DNA of 64,000 bases from Pseudoalteromonas piscicida (GCF_000238315.3 NZ_CP011924.1:4114001-4178000); one strand, 5' to 3'. Positions 18,067 through 28,537 are shown, numbered from the stretch's first letter. The notes: generated from the letters alone by a model not told the origin. Program-made: numbers and translations.

Positions 18067-18990
18067 CTAGTAAAACGAAGGTGCCTTTTCATCAGGTCGC
18101 GTTTTAAAGCGACGATGCACCCACATATATTGATCCGGCGCACAATTGATTGCTTGCTCCATTCTCTCGTTGACGCGAGTAACATCCGCAAGGTCATTAC
18201 CACTTGGGAATGATTCTAAAATAGGTTGTATGTCTAAATGATACATCCCTTTTGCGTCTCTCGTACAGTGTAAGCTTAAAGTCTCAGCCTTTTTACTAGC
18301 AGAAAACAATAAAGTACCAGTTGTGGTTGCAGCATCAGGGACGGCGAAGAAAGGTGCAAACTCACAGCGTTTACGACCATAGTCTTGGTCCGGTAAGTAA
18401 TAACAAACGCGTTTGCTTGAGAGCGTTTTCAATAATCCTTTGACGTCTCGCTTTGTCACTAAGTACTCATTTGAGCGCAGTCGCCCACGGGTCATAAAAA
18501 ACTCCATTAGCGGATTGTTATGCGGGCGATAAAATCCAACACCCTGCATTTTAGTGCCCAGCACTCGACTGGCCATTTCAAGGTGCAACATATGGGGGAC
18601 CAGCATAAGCACGCCTTTACCTTGTTTTTGTACGGCTTCAATATGCTCTAAACCTTTGATGGAACCCACTACCTTATTAATACGCCACTGCGGCCACCAC
18701 CATGCCATTCCTGTCTCAAGTGTTGCTATGCCGGTATTTTCCATATTCTTTAGTAGCATCGCTTTATGTTCTGTTTCACTTAGGTGTGGAAAGCAAAGTT
18801 TCAAATTAACATCAGCAATATGGCGGCGACGTTTCATATATTTATGGACTAGACGTCCAAGGCCTTTACCCAGTGCAAATTGAATATTTTGTGGGAGCCA
18901 TGAGATTAAATACAGGGCGAAAACACCAAGCCAAGTCAGCCAAAATTTAGGTGCTAAGAATGACCATTTGAAAGGTGAATGAGTAACCAA
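18067..18990 (-). CDS. LpxL/LpxP-type lipid A acyltransferase
   Basis: A 307-residue inner-membrane acyltransferase that adds a secondary acyl chain to Kdo2-lipid IVA. One N-terminal hydrophobic segment (about residues 14-34) is followed by the catalytic motif HxxxxE at His133 and Glu138 (VPHMLHLEMA), numbering almost identical to E. coli LpxL. GVGFYRPHNNPLME and YYLPDQDYGRK are further family motifs. Whether it transfers laurate or another chain cannot be told from sequence. It is probably the first gene of a two-gene unit with the TcpQ-like gene. Confidence 0.88.
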   Translation of the reverse strand: MVTHSPFKWSFLAPKFWLTWLGVFALYLISWLPQNIQFALGKGLGRLVHKYMKRRRHIADVNLKLCFPHLSETEHKAMLLKNMENTGIATLETGMAWWWPQWRINKVVGSIKGLEHIEAVQKQGKGVLMLVPHMLHLEMASRVLGTKMQGVGFYRPHNNPLMEFFMTRGRLRSNEYLVTKRDVKGLLKTLSSKRVCYYLPDQDYGRKRCEFAPFFAVPDAATTTGTLLFSASKKAETLSLHCTRDAKGMYHLDIQPILESFPSGNDLADVTRVNERMEQAINCAPDQYMWVHRRFKTRPDEKAPSFY

Positions 18991-19049
18991 AGTAATATAC
19001 CTGAGACTTTATTGAAGAGGCTAGTTTATCTATATTGCTGTAAAAATAC

Positions 19050-19075
19050 AAAAAGCCAGCATAGCTGGCCTTTTT
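19050..19075. terminator. Rho-independent terminator after tolC
   Basis: A GCCAGC-ATA-GCTGGC stem at 19055-19069 is flanked by A and T runs on both sides, which allows termination in either direction. It lies between the 3' end of tolC and the start of the acyltransferase gene, so it ends tolC transcription on the minus strand. Confidence 0.8.
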
Positions 19076-19095
19076 AGAGGTGATGACCGAAGTAC

Positions 19096-20442
19096 TTAGC
19101 CTTCAATCAAACCTTGGTTGATTGCTTCAAGATCGGTACGAGATAGCGTACCTGCGGCTTGTTTTAAGCGTAGCGACGATAGTACATAGCGATAACGAAT
19201 ATCAGCTAAGTTGCGTTTCGCGTTATAAAGGTTTTGCGTGCTTACTAGTACGTCAACGATGGTACGAGTGCCTACATCAAAACCCGCTTCAGTTGCTTGT
19301 AATGCACTTTCTGCTGAAACAACCGCTTGCTCTAGTGCACGGTATGTTGCAACATCTGAAACCACTTGGTTATAAGATGTAATCACCGAGCGTGTCATGT
19401 TACGCACTGCTGCTTCCATATCCTCGCTGCTAGCAACGAAGTTTGCGCGAGCTTGATCGGTCGCAGCAACTGTTTGACCACCAGTGTAAATTGGTACGTC
19501 TAATGTTAAGCCAACAGAGGTTCTGTCACTACGAGGTGCGTGCTGTCTACCCGCGCTATCAGCCAGAGAATCAGAATAGGTGGCGTTTAATTTTAGTGTT
19601 GGATAGTGGCCAGCCTTCGCTAAATCGATTTGATCTTTTGCGATATCAACCGCGGATTTTGCAACTTGAAGGTCTAAGTTCTTCGCTTTTGCAATCTCGA
19701 TAAAATCGTTTGTATTCTGCGTAGGCTTAACTGTTGAGAAGGTTTCAGTATTTAATTTATCTAGTTTAGCGTGATACTTACCTGTAATCGTACGTAACGT
19801 TTCACGCGCAGTTTCAACTGCATTACTTGCAACAATTTCGTCTGCAACCGCGCGGTCAAACTGCGCTCTTGCCTCATGTACGTCTGTAATTGCAGTCAAA
19901 CCAACTTCGTAGCGCTGTTTAGTCTGCTCGAGCTGACGTTCAATTGCGCGTTTCTCTGCTTGTACAAACTCTAGGCTATCTAATGCGCTTAGCACGTTGA
20001 AGTAACCTTCAGCTATTCGGACAATCAAAGTTTGCTTTTGCTGTTCATACTGAGTTGCTGCTTGCATTGCACGCTTTTCGGCAATCGATAGTCCTTGCCA
20101 AGATGCCATATTAAAGATGGTTTGGTTCAAAGAGATTGAACGCTGAAAAGTATCAGTGTCAGACTCATGTAAAGTGTAGCCGGTGCCATCATGTTGCTCG
20201 TTCAGGGCGCCTTCTGATGTAACGTCTGTATAGCTCATTTGAAAGCCAAGCTGAGGTAGTAATACCCCTAACGCTTGGTCTTGTGCATATTTTTGTGCAT
20301 CTGCCTGCGCTTTAGCCTTTAATACGGTAGGATCGTTAACCGTTGCAATGTCGTATACTTGCAGTAGATCTTCCGCGTGGGACAGGCTGCTTGAAAGTGC
20401 GCACGACAACCCAACAACTAATGATAGTAGAGTTTTTTTCAT
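19096..20442 (-). CDS. tolC: Outer membrane efflux protein TolC
   Basis: A 448-residue outer-membrane factor that forms the trimeric exit duct for RND and ABC efflux pumps and type I secretion. The signal peptide covers about residues 1-23 (cleavage after SHA). Two OEP repeats follow, each made of long helices and beta hairpins, with QVYDIATVNDPTVLKAKAQ at the start and FDVGTRTIVDVLVSTQNLYN in the second repeat. It is divergent from nudF, as in E. coli, with 247 bases between the start codons, which must hold both promoters. Confidence 0.95.
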   Translation of the reverse strand: MKKTLLSLVVGLSCALSSSLSHAEDLLQVYDIATVNDPTVLKAKAQADAQKYAQDQALGVLLPQLGFQMSYTDVTSEGALNEQHDGTGYTLHESDTDTFQRSISLNQTIFNMASWQGLSIAEKRAMQAATQYEQQKQTLIVRIAEGYFNVLSALDSLEFVQAEKRAIERQLEQTKQRYEVGLTAITDVHEARAQFDRAVADEIVASNAVETARETLRTITGKYHAKLDKLNTETFSTVKPTQNTNDFIEIAKAKNLDLQVAKSAVDIAKDQIDLAKAGHYPTLKLNATYSDSLADSAGRQHAPRSDRTSVGLTLDVPIYTGGQTVAATDQARANFVASSEDMEAAVRNMTRSVITSYNQVVSDVATYRALEQAVVSAESALQATEAGFDVGTRTIVDVLVSTQNLYNAKRNLADIRYRYVLSSLRLKQAAGTLSRTDLEAINQGLIEG

Positions 20443-20689
20443 TTTTCGCTCAGTCCTTAGACAATTTTTATACTGTCAGCATGTTACCCTGTTTTTGCGG
20501 CCCAATTAAAGACCAAATGCGTAAAACATCGCCAACAAGTGTAACAGAATATATTAATACCACTTGGGTATTGTAAAGTGGAAAAAGTTAAAGGTAAACG
20601 ACTTCGTTTACTTATTCAGATATGACCCTACTATAAGGGCGATTGGTTAGCTTTTAAACCGTTGCTATCAAAAAATACAGGATTATTTT

Positions 20690-21292
20690 ATGAAACCTTT
20701 GAGTCAGTTCAACAAAGACGACGTCAATGTTTCTTCAATAGAAACAATCTTCAATGGTTTTTTTACCATTCACAAGTACCAATTTACCCACGCTTTGTTT
20801 AATGGCGGGGTATCAGAGCTAATAACTCGCGAGATATTAGAGCGTGGTCATGCGGTTGCAATATTACCGTACGATCCTATTACAGACAGCGTGTTGCTTA
20901 TTGAGCAAATTCGCATAGGGGCGTTGGCTTCAAAAAATTCCCCTTGGCTTTTAGAGTGCATTGCAGGAATGGCAGAAGGGAGCGAAGATTACGAGTTTGT
21001 TGCAAGAAAAGAAGCCAAAGAAGAAGCTGGGCTTGAGCTTGATAAGCTCATTTATATGCGCTCTTATTTATCAAGCCCTGGTGGTACAACAGAGCGACTA
21101 TATTTGTATTTAGCGCTTGCTGATTTATCTGAAGCGGGTGGGGTTTATGGATTGGCTGCAGAAGGTGAAGATATCAAAGTGCATGTGATGCCACTTGATG
21201 AAGCTCTTGCACGTCTTGATAATGAGGAAATCGATAACGCTGCCACTGTTATTAGTCTACAATGGTTGGCATTAAATAAAGCGCGGATATAG
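20690..21292 (+). CDS. nudF: ADP-ribose pyrophosphatase NudF
   Basis: A 200-residue Nudix hydrolase that splits ADP-ribose into AMP and ribose 5-phosphate. The Nudix box spans Gly93 to Leu115 (GMAEGSE ... EAKEEAGL) and keeps the metal-binding EE pair, but has Lys107 at the position normally held by Arg. RIGALASKN and the downstream YLSPGG-like SYLSSPGGTTERLYLY are NudF-specific. It opens the operon nudF-yqiB-cpdA-yqiA-parE, an order conserved with E. coli. Confidence 0.93.
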   Translation: MKPLSQFNKDDVNVSSIETIFNGFFTIHKYQFTHALFNGGVSELITREILERGHAVAILPYDPITDSVLLIEQIRIGALASKNSPWLLECIAGMAEGSEDYEFVARKEAKEEAGLELDKLIYMRSYLSSPGGTTERLYLYLALADLSEAGGVYGLAAEGEDIKVHVMPLDEALARLDNEEIDNAATVISLQWLALNKARI

Positions 21293-21314
21293 AAGCAGTT
21301 TAGGAGTCGTATTT

Positions 21315-21770
21315 TTGTCACAAGTGCTGAGCTCAAAGCAGTATATTCAATCTCTGCCCCGTTACATCACGCTGTGCGAACGTAATTATTTACGGGCGCT
21401 AAAATTGCTACCTGAAGAAGTGGTCGGTGAGAGTCGAGTGATTGACTTAGCCTCTGCGCGATACAGTTTGAGCGTTGCTGGAGTCAGTAAATACACAACG
21501 GACATTCACATCGAGCAGATGGCGACAGTAAGCGCCCATCTACCTCACTTCTCTTTGTCTGTGCGCCTCTACCATGATGCTAAAGTGGCTGAAGTAATTC
21601 ATCGTGATTATCATCGTCGAATAAAGCCATCCTATGGTTACCCAAATCCTGATATGCACCAAAAAGATGAAAAATATCAAATAAATGCGTTTTTAGCTGA
21701 CTGGCTTATGGTGTGTTTAGAAAAAGGCCGCGTGCATTTAAACTGGGATGTAAACAATGGCTTGGTTTGA
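21315..21770 (+). CDS. yqiB: DUF1249 family protein YqiB
   Basis: A 151-residue DUF1249 protein of unknown function, always found between nudF and cpdA in related bacteria. The start is a TTG at 21315, supported by a TAGGAG ribosome site about nine bases upstream and by the absence of an early ATG. Landmarks are LCERNYLRALKLLPE and MHQKDEKYQINAFLADWL near the C-terminus. Its 3' end overlaps cpdA by 14 bases, indicating translational coupling. Confidence 0.88.
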   Translation: MSQVLSSKQYIQSLPRYITLCERNYLRALKLLPEEVVGESRVIDLASARYSLSVAGVSKYTTDIHIEQMATVSAHLPHFSLSVRLYHDAKVAEVIHRDYHRRIKPSYGYPNPDMHQKDEKYQINAFLADWLMVCLEKGRVHLNWDVNNGLV

Positions 21771-22530
21771 TCTCGAGCTACAACTCGATAAAGCGCAAAT
21801 TCGTATTGGTCATTTTACGGATTGTCATTTGTTTGCCATGCCCTCTGGGGAATACTTTGCGGTAAATACCGCCGCTAACCTTGAACGCACCCTCGCAGCA
21901 ATGGCAAAAGAGCATTTTGATTGTGTGGTGTTTGGCGGTGATTTAACACAAGATCACAGTGCAGCTTCTTATCATGAGTTTGCCCGTATAGTGAGAGAGA
22001 GTGAGTTGCAATGCCCGGTTCTTTGGGTGCCGGGTAACCACGACGAGCTAGCTTTACTCGAAGAAATAAGTGCTGGGCAAATCGTCCGCCAAAAATGCAT
22101 CACAGGCCCGTTTGGGCAGGTGTTACTGTTAAACTCAAAGAGTGAAACACCCGCCGGATGGTGTGCTAAGTCACATTTAGATGCGCTCAAAGACAAGCTT
22201 AACAATAAGATCAACAATACGATTGTTTTTGCTCACCACCATCCTAGACCGATTGATGGCTATTTAGATAAACATATGCTCGAAAATGGTCCTGCACTTT
22301 TAAACCTGTTGGTAGACTCAGAGCAAGTCTTAGGGCTATTTCATGGTCATGTGCATAATGAATATCAACAACAATTTCGCACTTTACCTATCTACGCTAC
22401 GCCTGCAACATCAATCCAATTTGATAAGTACACAAAGGACTGGGAACAGTCTGATTTGGGCCCCGCTTATCGTGTCATCGTATTTAGTAAAAGCGCTATA
22501 ACAACAGAGGTAAAATGGCTCGGAAAGTAG
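21757..22530 (+). CDS. cpdA: 3',5'-cyclic AMP phosphodiesterase CpdA
   Basis: A 257-residue calcineurin-like metallophosphoesterase that hydrolyses cAMP and so tunes CRP signalling. The five metal-binding motifs are present in order: TDCHLF, GGDLTQDH, GNHDE, AHHHPRPID and GHVHNE. The first motif has D-C-H where D-x-H is required, so ligands are intact. It overlaps yqiB by 14 bases and yqiA by 16 bases within the parE operon. Confidence 0.93.
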   Translation: MAWFDLELQLDKAQIRIGHFTDCHLFAMPSGEYFAVNTAANLERTLAAMAKEHFDCVVFGGDLTQDHSAASYHEFARIVRESELQCPVLWVPGNHDELALLEEISAGQIVRQKCITGPFGQVLLLNSKSETPAGWCAKSHLDALKDKLNNKINNTIVFAHHHPRPIDGYLDKHMLENGPALLNLLVDSEQVLGLFHGHVHNEYQQQFRTLPIYATPATSIQFDKYTKDWEQSDLGPAYRVIVFSKSAITTEVKWLGK

Positions 22531-23078
22531 TTTATATTCACGGCTTTAATAGCTCTGAGCTATCCTATAAAGCGACGGCATTTGGTGAATATATGTTGGA
22601 TAAACAAACGCCATACATTGTCCCAAGGCTGCATTATGACCCGAGAGTCGCATTGGCACAGTTGGATAGCGTCATTGATTCTGATACTGTGTTATTAGGT
22701 AGCTCGTTAGGTGGCTATTACGCCACCTACTTTTCGCAACACCTTGGCTGTAAAGCAGTGGTGATAAACCCTGCAGTGAGGCCTTTTTCATTATTAAATG
22801 ACTACCTTGGACCACAATACAATCCTTATCAGGATTGTCATTATGAGCTGCAGCATGCGCATATTGATGCGTTAAAATCCTTGTATGTCGAGCAGCTTAG
22901 TAATCCAGAAAACTTGCTATTATTGCAACAAACGGGCGACGAGGTGCTGCCTTTTGAAGAGGCGGTGCGTTATTATAGTCATTGTCGTCAAATTATTGAG
23001 TTTGGTGGGGATCATAGCTTTGTTGAATTTCCACGCTATTTTGACACCATCACCAAATTTTTAACTATCAAAAATTAG
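22515..23078 (+). CDS. yqiA: Esterase YqiA
   Basis: A 187-residue alpha/beta hydrolase of the UPF0227/YqiA family. The HGFNSSE oxyanion region is at the N-terminus, the nucleophile serine lies in GSSLGGYYATY and the catalytic histidine in GGDHSF. The E. coli protein shows esterase activity on short acyl esters; its natural substrate is unknown. It overlaps cpdA by 16 bases and precedes parE by 65 bases. Confidence 0.92.
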   Translation: MARKVVYIHGFNSSELSYKATAFGEYMLDKQTPYIVPRLHYDPRVALAQLDSVIDSDTVLLGSSLGGYYATYFSQHLGCKAVVINPAVRPFSLLNDYLGPQYNPYQDCHYELQHAHIDALKSLYVEQLSNPENLLLLQQTGDEVLPFEEAVRYYSHCRQIIEFGGDHSFVEFPRYFDTITKFLTIKN

Positions 23079-23143
23079 AATCTATACACAAAGCAGTACG
23101 TTGTGCATATACTAGCGGATAAAAAGATAACTAGAACTAGCCT

Positions 23144-25033
23144 ATGAGTCAGCAAAACTATAATGCCGAAGCTATTGAGGTACTCAATGGCTTAGAGCCA
23201 GTTAAGCGCCGTCCTGGCATGTATACCGATACCACCAGACCTAATCATTTAGGCCAAGAGGTTATCGATAACAGTGTCGATGAAGCCTTAGCCGGACATG
23301 CCACCAAGATTGACGTGATCTTGCACGAAGACAACTCCTTTGAAGTTATCGATGACGGTCGAGGAATGCCTGTGGATATTCACCCAGAAGAGGGTGTGCC
23401 TGGGGTTGAATTGATCCTGACCAAGCTTCATGCCGGGGGCAAGTTTTCCAATAAAAACTACCAGTTCTCCGGTGGTCTTCATGGGGTGGGTATATCGGTT
23501 GTTAATGCGTTGTCGACTCGGGTCGAAATTAGCGTTAAACGCGATGCGCAAATCTATGAAATGGCATTTGAAAACGGCGATAAAGTCGAAGACTTAAGAG
23601 TGACAGGCAGCGTTGGTAAGCGTAATACCGGCACCTCAGTACACTTTTGGCCCGACGCGAGTTATTTTGACTCGGCTAACTTCTCAATTACTAAGTTAAA
23701 CCACTTGCTCAAAGCCAAGGCTGTATTGTGTCCTGGGCTTAGAATTCGTTTTGTAAATAAACAGACGAAAGAAACGCAAGAATGGCACTACGAGGCAGGT
23801 CTTGAGGATTACCTAAAAGACAGCGCTGAAGGCTATGAAGTGCTGCCGAAATCTCCATTTACAGGCAGTTTCAGTGGCTCAACCGAAGGGGTCGATTGGG
23901 CGCTTCATTGGTTGCCAGAGGGCGGCGAATCTATCGCTGAAAGCTATGTAAACCTAATTCCAACGGCACAAGGTGGGACTCATGTAAATGGGTTACGCCA
24001 AGGCTTACTTGAAGCGATGCGAGAGTTTTGTGAATTCAGAAACCTGATCCCGCGTGGCGTGAAACTGACGCCTGATGATGTTTGGGACCGCTGTAGTTAT
24101 GTCTTGTCGGTTAAAATGCAAGATCCACAATTTGCCGGGCAAACCAAAGAAAAGCTGTCATCACGTTCGTGCGCTACCTTTGTGTCTGGCATTGTCAAAG
24201 ACGCCTTTAGTTTATGGTTAAACGAACACACCGAAACCGCAGAGTTACTTGCTGAGCTATGTATCAGCAATGCGCAAAAACGTTTGCGTGCTGCGAAAAA
24301 AGTGGTTCGTAAAAAAGTCACTTCTGGTCCTGCTTTACCGGGTAAATTAACCGATTGTTCTGGAAGTGAAACCGAACGCTCAGAAATATTTTTGGTGGAA
24401 GGGGACTCAGCAGGTGGCTCGGCAAAACAAGCACGAGACCGTGAGTTTCAAGCAATCATGCCACTGCGCGGTAAAATCCTAAATACCTGGGAAGTGGAAT
24501 CTGGACAGATCTTAGCCTCGCAAGAAGTACATGATATTTCAGTTGCTTTAGGTATTGATCCAGACTCTGAAGATTTATCAGGCCTGCGCTATGGTAAAGT
24601 ATGTATCCTCGCGGATGCGGATTCTGACGGACTTCACATTGCAACTTTGTTATGCGCACTTTTTGTGAAGCACTTCCCTGAGCTTGTTCGTAAGGGCCAT
24701 GTTTTTGTTGCCATGCCGCCGCTATTTCGTATTGATGTTGGTAAAGAAGTTTACTACGCCCTTGATGAAGATGAGAAAAAGGGCATATTAGACCGTATCG
24801 AGGCTGAAAAGAAACGCGGAAAAGTCAACGTACAACGCTTTAAAGGGTTGGGTGAAATGAACCCGTTGCAATTGCGTGAAACCACCATGGATCCAAATAC
24901 TAGACGTTTAGTTCAGCTGACATTAGATGAGCCTGAACAAACCCTCGAAATGATGGATATGCTGTTAGCTAAGAAGCGCTCTGGCGACCGTAAAATTTGG
25001 CTTGAGCAGCACGGAGATAAGGCAGAGGTTTAA
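23144..25033 (+). CDS. parE: DNA topoisomerase IV subunit B ParE
   Basis: The ATPase subunit of topoisomerase IV, which unlinks daughter chromosomes. It has the GHKL ATPase fold (RPGMYTDT, DNSVDEALAG, DDGRGMPV, GGLHGVGISVVNALS), the transducer domain and the TOPRIM domain with VEGDSAGGSAKQ and the DADSDG metal site. Its 629 residues match the usual length. It is followed after one base by a gene for an exported sugar-dehydrogenase-like protein and then parC, so the two topoisomerase IV genes are separated by one insertion. Confidence 0.97.
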   Translation: MSQQNYNAEAIEVLNGLEPVKRRPGMYTDTTRPNHLGQEVIDNSVDEALAGHATKIDVILHEDNSFEVIDDGRGMPVDIHPEEGVPGVELILTKLHAGGKFSNKNYQFSGGLHGVGISVVNALSTRVEISVKRDAQIYEMAFENGDKVEDLRVTGSVGKRNTGTSVHFWPDASYFDSANFSITKLNHLLKAKAVLCPGLRIRFVNKQTKETQEWHYEAGLEDYLKDSAEGYEVLPKSPFTGSFSGSTEGVDWALHWLPEGGESIAESYVNLIPTAQGGTHVNGLRQGLLEAMREFCEFRNLIPRGVKLTPDDVWDRCSYVLSVKMQDPQFAGQTKEKLSSRSCATFVSGIVKDAFSLWLNEHTETAELLAELCISNAQKRLRAAKKVVRKKVTSGPALPGKLTDCSGSETERSEIFLVEGDSAGGSAKQARDREFQAIMPLRGKILNTWEVESGQILASQEVHDISVALGIDPDSEDLSGLRYGKVCILADADSDGLHIATLLCALFVKHFPELVRKGHVFVAMPPLFRIDVGKEVYYALDEDEKKGILDRIEAEKKRGKVNVQRFKGLGEMNPLQLRETTMDPNTRRLVQLTLDEPEQTLEMMDMLLAKKRSGDRKIWLEQHGDKAEV

Positions 25034-25034
25034 C

Positions 25035-26144
25035 ATGAAAATACATAGTAAATTGACCACGGTAGCGACGACGCTGGCAGTAGCGTTATTAAGTTCACCA
25101 GCACTGGCAAACGATATGCTTTCGCGCCTTTCAGTACCTAAAGGGTATGAGCTGAGCTATTTTGCGAAAGATGTTGAAAATGCAAGACAAATGGCGGTGG
25201 GCAAAGATGGCACTGTGTATGTTGGCTCTCGCAAAGCGGGTAAAGTTCACGCACTCATTGACAACAACCGTGATGGCGTAGCCGACAAGAAAATCTTGGT
25301 TGCAGAAGGGCTGAATATGCCCTCCGGTATCGCCCTAAAAGACGGTGACTTATATGTTGCTGAAGTTGAGCGTATTGTGCGTTTTAAGCAAATCGCAAAA
25401 AACCTCAAGGCACCGGTAAAAGAAGTGGTGTTCGATGATTTGCCTGACAAACGCCACCACGGCTGGAAGTACCTAACAGTATCGCCTGAAGGCGAACTGA
25501 TCATTCCTGTTGGCGTGCCTTGTAATATTTGTGCCGAAGACCCTAAGTTTGGTCGTATATTTTCACTAAATCTTGAGACCAAAAAGCTTTCGACGATTGC
25601 TAAAGGCGTGCGTAATTCAGTGGGTTTTGATTATCACCCAGTAACCGGAAAGTTATGGTTTAGCGATAACGGTCGTGACATGATGGGAGATGACATTCCA
25701 CCATGTGAAATCAATCGTGTTGACGAAATTGGTCAGCATTTTGGCTTCCCGTATGTTCATGGTGGCAGTGTGCTTGACCCTGAATTTGGCGAGGGTAAAT
25801 CGGTGACTGACTACGCCATGCCAGCACTTGCACTTCAAGCGCACGTTGCACCGCTGGGCATTCACTTTTACCGTGGCGAGCAATTTCCAAAGGCAATGAA
25901 GCATCAGCTTTTTGTTGCTGAACATGGTTCTTGGAACCGCAGTAAAAAAGTGGGCTATCGAGTAATGCGAGCAAACGTGCAAGATGGCCAAATTAGAGGC
26001 TATGAGCCTTTCCTTACCGGCTTTATGGAAAACGAAACAACCTATGGTCGACCAGCCGCAATTGCAGAGCTCGACGACGGTAGCCTGCTCGTTTCCGATG
26101 ATTACGCCAATGCGATATATCGCATCAGCTACAACAACAAGTAA
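25035..26144 (+). CDS. Exported PQQ-dependent sugar dehydrogenase-like beta-propeller
   Basis: A protein of 369 residues with a signal peptide (about residues 1-25, cleavage near ALA/NDML) and a six-bladed propeller of the sorbosone/glucose dehydrogenase (Yli/GSDH) type. [52 protein letters not shown] and the C-terminal [14 protein letters not shown] are typical blade motifs. The ATG at 25035, two bases after the parE stop, is preferred over the in-frame upstream start inside parE. It should act in the periplasm; whether PQQ is bound is unproven. Confidence 0.85.
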   Translation: MKIHSKLTTVATTLAVALLSSPALANDMLSRLSVPKGYELSYFAKDVENARQMAVGKDGTVYVGSRKAGKVHALIDNNRDGVADKKILVAEGLNMPSGIALKDGDLYVAEVERIVRFKQIAKNLKAPVKEVVFDDLPDKRHHGWKYLTVSPEGELIIPVGVPCNICAEDPKFGRIFSLNLETKKLSTIAKGVRNSVGFDYHPVTGKLWFSDNGRDMMGDDIPPCEINRVDEIGQHFGFPYVHGGSVLDPEFGEGKSVTDYAMPALALQAHVAPLGIHFYRGEQFPKAMKHQLFVAEHGSWNRSKKVGYRVMRANVQDGQIRGYEPFLTGFMENETTYGRPAAIAELDDGSLLVSDDYANAIYRISYNNK

Positions 26145-26152
26145 GGTGTAAC

Positions 26153-28456
26153 ATGACAGATCCTCAAGCCTTGTCCTTGCAAGGCATTGAACAACTTCCT
26201 ATGGGGCGTTTTACTGAAGACGCCTACCTGAACTACTCCATGTATGTGATCATGGATAGGGCGTTGCCGCATATTGGTGACGGCCTGAAGCCTGTACAAC
26301 GTCGTATTGTATATGCGATGAGTGAGCTGGGCTTATCTGCTCAAGCAAAATACAAAAAATCTGCCCGTACCGTCGGTGACGTATTGGGTAAATATCACCC
26401 TCATGGCGACAGTGCTTGTTATGAGGCTATGGTACTCATGGCGCAGCCGTTTTCTTATCGCTATCCGCTGGTGGATGGCCAAGGTAACTGGGGTGCTGCG
26501 GATGATCCTAAATCATTTGCTGCGATGCGTTATACCGAGGCGCGTTTATCTAAGTTCTCAGAAGTACTGCTGAAAGAGCTTGGCCAAGGTACGGTCGATT
26601 GGACCGCTAACTTTGATGGCACCTTAGATGAGCCACAAGTGTTACCCGCGCGTTTACCACATATTTTGTTGAATGGGGTGACGGGTATTGCGGTGGGGAT
26701 GGCAACCGATATTCCGCCGCATAACGTACGCGAAGTTGCTGAAGCTTGTTGTTTGTTATTGGATAAGCCTAAAACCGAACTAGAAGAAATTCTAGAATTG
26801 GTCAAAGCGCCAGACTATCCAACCGATGCGGAAATCATTACGCCGCAAGAAGAGATCAAAAAGCTTTACACCACAGGTCGTGGCTCAATCAAGATGCGTG
26901 CTGTGTACACCGAAGAGCAAGGCGAAGTGGTGATCACCGCGTTGCCGCACCAATGCTCGGGTGCCAAGGTGCTAGAGCAGATAGCAGCACAAATGACAGC
27001 GAAGAAACTCCCTATGGTGGCGGATTTACGTGACGAATCGGACCATGAAAATCCGACGCGTATCGTCATTGTACCGCGTTCAAATCGAGTTAAGGTCGAG
27101 CCATTAATGGCGCACCTATTTGCCACGACGGATCTTGAAAAGAACTACCGTGTTAACATCAATATGATTGGTTTAGACGGGCGTCCACAAGTTAAAGACT
27201 TGCGTCAGATTTTATCTGAGTGGTTAGTATTCCGTCGTGAAACGGTGCGTAGACGTTTGCAGTATCGTTTAGACAAAGTACTTGCGCGTTTGCATATTCT
27301 TGAAGGTTTGATGATTGCGTTTTTGAATATCGATGAAGTCATCGAAATCATTCGCAACGAAGATAAGCCAAAAGAAGAGTTAATTGCGCGTTTTGGTCTT
27401 TCAGATAAGCAGGCCGAAGCGATTCTAGACCTGAAATTACGCCACCTTGCAAAGCTTGAAGAAATGAAGATCCGTGGTGAGCAGGATGAGCTTGAAAAAG
27501 AGCGTGATGGACTGGAGAAAACCTTAGGCTCTGAGCGTCGTATGTCGACATTGATGAAAAAAGAAATCCAAGAAGCTGCTGAATTGTATGGCGATGATAG
27601 ACGCTCACCGGTAGTTGAGCGTGGTGAAGCCAAAGCGCTTAGCGAAAAGGATTTGATCCCATCAGAGTCTGTAACTGTTGTGCTATCTGAGAAAGGCTGG
27701 GCGCGTTTTGCGAAGGGCCACGATATCGATGCCGAAGGACTAAGCTACCGCTCAGGTGACAGTTATAAAGCCTCGGCCAAAGGTAAGAGTAATCAGCCTG
27801 CGGTGTTCTTAGATACCTCAGGGCGAGCCTTTGCAACCGATGCGCATAGCTTACCTTCAGCTCGGAGTCAGGGCGAGCCGATGACGGGACGCTTTAACTT
27901 GGCGTCAGGATGTAACTTTGAACATGTGGTCATGGGCGAAGAGAAATCGACTTATCTGATGGCGACTGATGGTGGTTACGGCTTTATCAGTGACTTTGCG
28001 GATATGGTGAGCAAGAACAAAAATGGTAAAGCGTTCGTTAGCGTGCCAAAAGGTGCGCATTTGATGGCACCTATCCAGGTATTTGATGTTGCCACTGATA
28101 TGTGTATGGCGATTTCGAGCGAAGGCAGAATGCTGATATTCCCGTTACGTGATCTACCTAAACTTGGTAAAGGTAAGGGGAATAAGATTATCTCTATCCC
28201 TAGCGCGAAGGTGCAAAGCCGTGAAGAGTTTGTCAAAGTATTAGCGGTAGTACCTGAAGGCGTTTCTGTTACCTTGCATGCAGGCAAGCGCAAGCTAACC
28301 TTAAAGCCAAGTGATTTAGAACACTATTACGGTGAGCGAGGACGCAGAGGTAATAAATTACCGCGCGGATTACAGCGTGTTGATAGCTATGATCTGGAGC
28401 ACAATGGTGTCGAGACACCAGAAGGTAATGACGCCAGCGCAGATACCGAAGAATAA
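26153..28456 (+). CDS. parC: DNA topoisomerase IV subunit A ParC
   Basis: The DNA breakage-reunion subunit, 767 residues. The catalytic tyrosine is Tyr127 in AAMRYTEA, and the quinolone-determining region reads [12 protein letters not shown] with Ser87 and Glu91, equivalent to E. coli Ser80 and Glu84, both in the wild-type state. The C-terminal domain with its degenerate blade repeats ([19 protein letters not shown]) binds DNA. It follows the propeller gene by 8 bases. A strong hairpin at 28464-28482 ends the transcript. Confidence 0.97.
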   Translation: MTDPQALSLQGIEQLPMGRFTEDAYLNYSMYVIMDRALPHIGDGLKPVQRRIVYAMSELGLSAQAKYKKSARTVGDVLGKYHPHGDSACYEAMVLMAQPFSYRYPLVDGQGNWGAADDPKSFAAMRYTEARLSKFSEVLLKELGQGTVDWTANFDGTLDEPQVLPARLPHILLNGVTGIAVGMATDIPPHNVREVAEACCLLLDKPKTELEEILELVKAPDYPTDAEIITPQEEIKKLYTTGRGSIKMRAVYTEEQGEVVITALPHQCSGAKVLEQIAAQMTAKKLPMVADLRDESDHENPTRIVIVPRSNRVKVEPLMAHLFATTDLEKNYRVNINMIGLDGRPQVKDLRQILSEWLVFRRETVRRRLQYRLDKVLARLHILEGLMIAFLNIDEVIEIIRNEDKPKEELIARFGLSDKQAEAILDLKLRHLAKLEEMKIRGEQDELEKERDGLEKTLGSERRMSTLMKKEIQEAAELYGDDRRSPVVERGEAKALSEKDLIPSESVTVVLSEKGWARFAKGHDIDAEGLSYRSGDSYKASAKGKSNQPAVFLDTSGRAFATDAHSLPSARSQGEPMTGRFNLASGCNFEHVVMGEEKSTYLMATDGGYGFISDFADMVSKNKNGKAFVSVPKGAHLMAPIQVFDVATDMCMAISSEGRMLIFPLRDLPKLGKGKGNKIISIPSAKVQSREEFVKVLAVVPEGVSVTLHAGKRKLTLKPSDLEHYYGERGRRGNKLPRGLQRVDSYDLEHNGVETPEGNDASADTEE

Positions 28457-28463
28457 CCGATAC

Positions 28464-28490
28464 AGGCCGCCCACCGCGGCCTTATTTTTA
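28464..28490 (+). terminator. Rho-independent terminator of parC
   Basis: The stem AGGCCGC at 28464-28470 pairs with GCGGCCT at 28476-28482 around a CCACC loop, followed by TATTTTTAT. It lies seven bases after the parC stop codon. Confidence 0.85.
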
Positions 28491-28503
28491 TCTGTTGAAA
28501 ACC

Positions 28504-28521
28504 ATCGCGAGGTGAACTCGC
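28504..28521 (-). repeat. Interrupted REP-like palindrome at IS110 copy 1
   Basis: The palindrome GCGAG-GTGAA-CTCGC (28507-28521), read on the minus strand, is the hairpin part of the REP-like family seen at 51410-51906. The GTAG head that should follow is replaced by the IS end starting at 28522. The arm bases differ from those at 29670-29684 but stay complementary. Confidence 0.65.
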
Positions 28522-28537
28522 TTATATGGACTCCTCC

